Source of the DNA: Tachypleus tridentatus
Taxonomy: Eukaryota; Arthropoda; Merostomata; Xiphosura; Limulidae
Length of the DNA: 64,000 nt
NCBI RefSeq assembly: GCF_004210375.1
Contig: NC_134837.1
Span: forward strand, 158,265,310-158,329,309
Reading direction: 5' to 3'
The first letter of the stretch is position 1; each line of letters opens with the position of its first letter. Below the pieces are notes generated by a model. That model had not been told where the DNA came from and ran no database searches. It was given only the letters and a program-made list of their open reading frames with translations. Below are positions 57,723 through 64,000 of the stretch, piece after piece. Made by a program: the position numbers and the translations under genes.

Positions 57723-58117
57723 TTTTTAGATCTTAATTTATGTAGTGTAGTACAAAGCTAATTTTTGATTTCAATTTCTGAAGAAACTGCAGTCTCTCTC
57801 TCTATATATATATATATACACACACACACATATGGGTTTGCTAAAGAAATTAGTCAATGTGGTTTCTAGAAAACTTTGCGGTGTTTAATCTAGTGAAACA
57901 TGTAAGTACAAGAAAACCTTCTATAATGGCCTGGACACTTGCTCACTCCAAGGTAGTTTCTTAACGTAAATTAAACTAACAGTCGTCCAGAACTTAGAGT
58001 TTATCAGCATCTTAATTTTTGCACACACACATACAAACCGTAGAGAATTCAAGTTAAATTCAATTACATTAAATCTCGTGGGTGTTTGATGCAATATAGA
58101 CTAAACAACACCATTTT

Positions 58118-58201
58118 AAGTCTCCGCTGGTACAGCGGAAAGTGTACGGACTCAGCAGATAGCCTAGTGTGGCTTTGCTATATGAAAACACACATACACA
58201 T
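58118..58201 (+). repeat. SINE family B with internal deletion
   Basis: CTCCGCTGGTACAGCGG joins directly to CTCAGCAGATAGCC, losing the anticodon and B box part. Confidence 0.8.
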
Positions 58202-58330
58202 CACTTCAAAACAGTAGACCAGCAATATTATCCCTGCATATTTTAAATATAGCTATATATATGTATAAAATTAGATACTTAAAGTGAAATTAGTAATTTA
58301 TTGTTTTTGTTATGAATATTAAACGTATAT

Positions 58331-58336
58331 TTTATT
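58331..58336 (-). promoter_or_regulatory. AATAAA downstream of the small membrane-protein ORF
   Basis: TTATTT-type composition is common here, but this exact TTTATT (AATAAA on the minus strand) is suitably placed about 310 nt after the TAA at 58644. Confidence 0.2.
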
Positions 58337-58643
58337 CATATATGAAATTATTCATTGATCAGTTTGTCTTGGTAAAGTTGACAATGCTGATAACATACCA
58401 AAGCAAACTCTACAGGGTAGAATACATTATATTAAAAGGATTTTAAATATGTAAATAAGAAAGTCTCGTCTGAAACACAGCAGGTATAAAGCCACATAGT
58501 GTAAGAACGTATCGCTTTTGGGAATGGTATGCAGTAGTCATTTGCATTTATCTCATAAAGACGCATTTAGATCGAGAATGTAGATTGTTCAAGGAAAAAA
58601 TATCGTTTGTACGCAGCAGTATTGGAAAACAGAATTATATGAA

Positions 58644-58874
58644 TTAATTTGAAAGGCCAGGATCCGTCAGAAAGAGACTTGCAACAAGCCATAGCTCAGA
58701 CTTGATAGACAAAACGCAATATCTTGTAATGCCTAAGAACCCCTGAACACAAAGGTCAGTGACAAAAACTATCCACGTAACCAAAGCAACAGCACCAAAC
58801 ATAATCAAGAAGGATCCTAGTGTGAAAACGAGAAAAATTGGGCATAGGATCACCACGATAAGGCTTAAAGTCAT
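58644..58874 (-). CDS. Candidate small two-pass membrane protein, 76 aa
   Basis: The frame begins MTLSLIVVILCPIFLVF and is strongly hydrophobic for its first 40 residues. These could form one long or two closely packed membrane segments. A more polar stretch with Lys/Glu and a C-terminal TDPGLSN follow. An in-frame TGA four codons before the ATG supports this start. Codon choice is balanced, unlike the AT-driven frames around it. A TATATAA lies 350 bp upstream at 59228-59234, and AATAAA on this strand lies about 310 bp downstream at 58331-58336. Together these fit a compact single-exon gene of about 0.9 kb. I recognise no family; it could also be one exon of a larger gene. Confidence 0.4.
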   Translation of the reverse strand: MTLSLIVVILCPIFLVFTLGSFLIMFGAVALVTWIVFVTDLCVQGFLGITRYCVLSIKSELWLVASLFLTDPGLSN

Positions 58875-59227
58875 TTCTTTCCTTCAACTGTCGCATACAC
58901 CTCGTGCACCTTGAGAATTACACGGGTATTTATGTTGTTCCATACGAAGTTGCCGGAGACAAAGCCTTTTGATATATTTGCTATTGTACTGTAGAAATTG
59001 GTGCTGAGAAACTGTCCTTATCGTACACCAGATGTACTACAGAAAACAGCAAGGAAGAGTGGTGCGTTTTGAACATAATAACCTTAGGAAAGAGCTATTC
59101 GCAATGAAAACTTCGTTATAGGTCTGTTGTCAAGATGCGCATTCGTTACAAAGAACATCCTACATACGGTAAAGCTCCAAAATAGTTTTTACTATTCATC
59201 CCAGTGTAATATCAGGATCGAGCAAGC

Positions 59228-59234
59228 TATATAA
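59228..59234. promoter_or_regulatory. TATA box near the small membrane-protein ORF
   Basis: TATATAA can be read on either strand (CTATATAAGG on +, CCTTATATAG on -). On the minus strand it sits about 350 bp before the ATG at 58874. The motif is visible; its use is inferred. Confidence 0.25.
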
Positions 59235-62200
59235 GGTAAGAGAACCTTTTCATTATAATAAATATTATTAAAGTATTGGTACGTTTTTAGAATGCAATAA
59301 CTAGTTTGTTTTTGATACTTTCTGTTTCATATTTCCAATCTGATGGCCTTTGTTTAGATTTTTTACAAATTATTTTTTCTCTATTTGAAAAGCTAAAATC
59401 GATAGCTACTCTAAAGGCACTGTGTTGTCTTTATATCTGAAAACAGAACAATGAAACGTATATAAAAATAAAAACTGCACAGAAGGTCTAGGACAAAGTT
59501 CAAAAAGGAAAAAATAACGTTATATAGAATGGTAATATAGTCTATATAGTTATATAGAATGGTAATATAGTCTAATAAAAAATCATTTTGCGACTACATT
59601 TCTTCAAGTGATGTTTGTTAAAGTCATATACACAGAACGCATTCGAATATCAACATAAACTTTGTAGTTCTATTTGTCTGTCTAGGTAGCTATTCAATTT
59701 AGCTCACCAACAACTGTGCTGCTCCTGTTAAATTCAATAGTGAGAATAGAGCGTAACTCGTATAACGTATAACGCGTTGAACGGCGTTTCGTTTGCAGTT
59801 AGTAACACAGTGCGTGACGCGTAATTTCAGATACGAAGCATCACCTGCTAATTACTGAATTTCATTCAGCCAACATTCTTTCTTGTTTCCTTCAAAATCG
59901 TTTAGCATCAATTGAAAGTTAAAACTCACATTAACAGTGATTACGTGAAATTATTGTACAATGTACGAACGAAGTTCGAAACAACGTTGTAATTTAACCT
60001 TTTGTTTTTATATTACTCTTTCTGTGATGTAATGTAAAAATAGAAACAAATATTTCATTACGAGTTCGGATACGAAAAGTCGTAAAATCTAATAAATCCT
60101 GATGAATGAAAACATTGTATAACATATATATATCGTTACTACTACGAGAAAGTTGGTAAACAGATAGTTAGACATAAAAAATGAAATAGGAGTAATTCAT
60201 GAGACAGACCCATTGTTTCAGAAATGAATGAGAACGAAGAAACATAGGCAACAAACACCGTTTGATGTTTGCCTGTTCTGGTTTATATATAACATTTTAT
60301 TATATAGACGTTACGGTACAGCGTAATATACTCAAGAAAAAGCACAAGTTTAATCATAGCAGATTAAGAACCACATTCTCATTCATGGAAGAGATAAATG
60401 GGTTTTGTTGTTGCTAAATAACAACAGGATTTTAACTGTAAATTATTTACTACGATAGTTTTCAGAAAATAATGTGTCGTTATTACAAAATATTCTAACT
60501 GATATACTGCTGGTGAACTGGTAGAAAGATGAAGTTTCATTCTTTAAAGATGATTTGAAAGTGTTTTTTTTTTTTCTGGCGGTGAGAGGAACAACTTTAA
60601 CTTTGTTGTTCAGAAGAGTTACTTCACTTGACTGAAAAGCTACTATCTTTTTACAGTTGTATAAGTTCTTCATCAGTTATACAAAAACCATTTTTTTTTG
60701 CAGGAAGAAAGCAATAAAACGGTAGTTTAGTAAACTATTTGAAATGTCATGATATTTATTGACATAGACTTTTATCATTCAAGTGAAAGGACATTTACCA
60801 AGTAAGGTGAATAGTATTCTACCTTTCCATTAATTGGGTTTAAACCAAAATATAAAAAATAAAAACATAGTATATGAAAACTTACTTTTGTATACATTAA
60901 TTGAAATTATTTCATGTTGTTTAGAAATCTTCTTCAACTACAGATTACAAGTTTTATAGTCTTAAATGGTCAATTAGTGTGACTGTTAGGAACGAATAAA
61001 CAACTGGCGATATTCGTACAAATTAAAGTTAATTGAATTTATATTTGTCAGAAGTCATTCAGTGACAAGCAAGAATTTAAAACTCCTTTGTAATACCTAC
61101 AGGTAACTTACACTAAAAGAGTAAACTTGTTTTGGAAGCATATTGTTAACTTTGTATTGAAATAAAATTCCAATAAAATATTTTCGCATGTTGAGTTTTA
61201 ATTAAAAACAAAAAAGCAGAAAATTGGTATTTCGCAAGGTCTTCAGGTAATTTGTTTTTTGCTTCTATACGAATATAACACATGTTCTATTTCTTGGATA
61301 TATTTTTTTGTTCATTGAATTCCCAGAAAAAATCTGATTATGTAATAAAATTCTTGAAGTGAAGCTGGAGTGAAGATTTAATAACCAAAATAATTAATAA
61401 ATGCCTTTGATGAAACTCAATCTGCAATGAACAGAAATCATTGGATAGAACATTGTAATATGAAAAAAAGCATTTGCGAGTGAAGGGCAGTGCAAAGTAG
61501 CGAAGTCCGTATATCCATCTGCTATAGTTTGCTTTGAAGAATTGCAAAATTAAGTCTTCATTTCTTAACTTCCTCTAAAAAGTATAACTGAGTTTAACTT
61601 ACACGTCTTTAACATTATATTTAGTACTCTAAATCAATAGAAAAAAATTGAAAAATAATTATTTATTGATATAACATTTTTCTCTAAGTTCGTAGGATCT
61701 GAGCCGCTTCTAAACTACTATCATAAATAAAATCCACAACAGGCTTTCACCTTCATACTTTCGTTACTATACAAGTTTATCTTAGCAACTTATCTGTCTT
61801 AGTCAGCGACTGACAATTAAATTCATATGTCATAACCAATGCAGAATTTAACCACTCCATACACTATTGTAGACTGGAGTAACGTGGCAAAGTGTCAACC
61901 GTTTACATAACTTATAAAATAACTGTCTGTCCTAAGTATCTTCTTGATTTACAGTAATTTCTCCAGATGTCCCAGATCGTGGTATATTTTTCAGCTAACA
62001 CGTGACAGAATGTAGTAATGTGTCAGCGAATAAGTAAAAAAGCATTATCTCATTTAGTCCCTGGGAGAAGACCAGTTATTATTGGGGCTATTATATGTAA
62101 TGGAAAAGAGAAATTATTTACTGAAGGTTTACTTCTGAACAGTTTTATTTGCTATTGCTCAATATTTAGAAGAGAACGTGACCAGAAAACTTGTTTTTGG

Positions 62201-63495
62201 CCATAAGTAAGTGTATATAACAATATTTTTTGTGAAGTAAGAATTAGTTTTTGCCTGAACGTTTTTGTGAACCACTGCGTCTGAAATTGAGAGTTACATT
62301 GTAATACCTTATAATAATGGTACAGTACATCCTCATGCACTCGTATCATAGATTATATGTATTCATGCTATGTTTGCAATCTGCAATAGGTTTGCTTAAC
62401 CTTGCTGCATGCCAAGTTGTACCTTAGCTAGATAGATCTGTATCTTACAGTGGGTTTTTCCCCAAAACGTCTGAAGCATCATTCTTGGAGGTAATATACT
62501 ACTGAAATAATGACACACGCACTATGTGAGTTGATGCCACAGCTGCTGTTATGGCTCGTCCACATTCAGTACATTCAACAAATGGACGTGATTTTACCAC
62601 TTGTTCAGACAATTCATCATCATCTCTATGCTGCAGGACCAACCACTGATGTACAACAAAATCATATCTTCAAAGCATTGAAATTCAGTGCATGGTTATA
62701 CTTAAAGACCATAAACTATTTCAGTTTGTGGAAAATGTTATTTTCTCATAATTTTATTGAAAATATCATTAGTTTTAAAACTAAGTTATTAATTTTTATT
62801 ATGGTACACAGATGTAAGAAACGCATAAAAAATTATACCAACGAAGTGAAATGGAAAAATCTGCGATGATAAATCATATAATCGGAGCACCAAAACTTAA
62901 CCTTACTAACTCTGTGCTAATCAAGTGTACTGATTAACTAAATTAATAATAACAGTGTCCACAGTGGCAGAAGAAAATGGAGAATATTTTAAATCTCAAT
63001 TTCTGAGACTGTTTGCTTTTGAAGAAAGAAACCACGTAGAGTGTAAAATAAAATGGAAACGAAAGTTTATTAAAATAAAAATAGTCAAAGCTGAAGAGTG
63101 CACGAAGACATGAAATAGCATTGTTCTCTGAATGGAGAGAATTCTCACGAGAAAATCTAAGGAAATATCTCTGAAAACCCAAATAAAGCTTGGAGAGTAC
63201 AATAATTATACACAAGATAAAGTAGTGTAAGTTATCTCAGAAGGCGTTTGTTACTTGTGTGGTTTATCATTTCACTAGTAAAAATAGAGGAAATATATCG
63301 TCAGGGGTCAAAAAATCAAAGACATAATTAAAGTGCTACAGAAACTATAACCAAATATTTTGTTGTAATCTCGTCCATGTGAATATATTATTAATTCTGT
63401 TCCAAAACGTTATTCATATAGATCAGAACAAATAATTAACGCAATACTAGAGATAATTTAATTGGTGCATCTGTTAGGTGTCCTCATTGTTAGTG
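59235..63495. other. Intergenic, nothing firmly recognised
   Basis: No SINE is visible over 4.2 kb, the longest repeat-poor stretch of the window. A plus-strand frame at 62510-62869 begins in less AT-rich sequence (MTHALCELMPQLLLWLVHIQ) but has no splice or family support. Confidence 0.4.
59521..59574 (+). repeat. 30-bp tandem duplication
   Basis: TATATAGAATGGTAATATAG occurs at 59521 and 59551, each followed by TCTA. Confidence 0.75.
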
Positions 63496-63796
63496 TGACC
63501 TTGCATAGCCAAGTGATTAAGGCAATCGACTCGCAATATGAGGCTCGCAGGTTCGAATTCTCATCACACCAAACATGCTCGCCCTTTCAGCATGGGGAGA
63601 TTATGGTATGTTGGTTTATCCTAATATTCGTTGGTAAAAGAGTGGTCCAAAAGTTGACAGTGTGTGTGATGATAACTAGATCCTTTTCTCCTAGTCTTTC
63701 ACTGCTATATTAAGAATGGCTGGTGCAGATAGCCCTCGTGTAACTTTACACGAAATTAAAAAAAACGAAAACAAATCATAAACAAACAAACAAACC
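63496..63796 (+). repeat. SINE family A, full length
   Basis: Head GACCTTGCATAGCCAAG, B box GGTTCGAATTC, long A-rich tail ending in AAACAAACAAACAAACC. Confidence 0.92.
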
Positions 63797-64000
63797 GGAA
63801 TATTATCACCCCTTGACTTTCTCCTTCAAATGATTCAGTGTTACAAATATTACTGGAAACCACGATCAATCCTCTTTCATCATGAAAACAAAACCTAAAC
63901 TTTCTTTAAATGTCACCCTTTCTCATCGATAACTTCGTTCATTTTATTCAGAAGTTTCACTGCAAACTACTTAAGGGGTTATGGCTACCTTTAATTTTGA

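Noticed and set aside
2000-63600. tRNA genes at each SINE head
   Set aside because: Heads have A and B boxes and tRNA-like arms but are always joined to SINE bodies and carry stem mismatches; I found no free-standing tRNA gene.
1-64000. CRISPR arrays, bacterial operons or phage genes
   Set aside because: No regular spaced repeats, no gene clusters and clear animal-type introns and SINEs.

Overview
The window reads as animal nuclear DNA: AT-rich, gene-poor, with GT-AG introns of several kilobases and about fifty tRNA-derived SINE copies. Receptor residues typical of arthropod sulfakinin/cholecystokinin receptors, Tc1-like elements and dense SINEs with a tRNA-Thr-like head suggest an arthropod. 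My recollection of similar SINEs points to a chelicerate, most likely a horseshoe crab; this is inference and was not checked against any database.

The main gene is on the + strand at about 20.3-38.6 kb. It is a class A G-protein-coupled receptor of the cholecystokinin/gastrin/sulfakinin type. A TATA-like promoter near 20.29 kb precedes coding exons 20705-21119, 31597-31797, 33884-34051 and 36428-37021, with a probable last exon at 38553-38581. All junctions are in phase and give 468 residues; reading through the fourth donor gives 485 residues with a different tail. Intron 2 appears to start with a GC donor, and an in-frame GT donor lies 12 bases downstream. Intron 1 (10.5 kb) holds SINEs, a six-copy minisatellite and a broken copy of a dispersed gene. 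Intron 3 holds a dead Tc1-like transposon.

Left flank (0-8 kb): two phase-matched coding exons on the - strand (4482-4648 and 2248-2328) form the 3' end of a gene I cannot name. A good RFX-type X-box at 7627-7640 lies just upstream of an exon-like segment, so a cilium-related gene is possible. A reverse-transcriptase relic lies between these parts. Right flank (38.6-64 kb): almost no coding sequence. It holds SINEs, a second Tc1-like relic (49.4-50.3 kb), a 39-bp minisatellite and one plausible small - strand gene for a 76-residue membrane protein (58644-58874).

Four SINE families are separable by eye. Family A (about 270 bp) has a tRNA-Thr(CGT)-like head. Families B (about 125 bp) and C (about 110 bp) have tRNA-Val(TAC)-like heads. 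Family D is older and rarer. Several copies have exact 12-13 bp target-site duplications. Two composites share an extra conserved module of about 85-110 bp.
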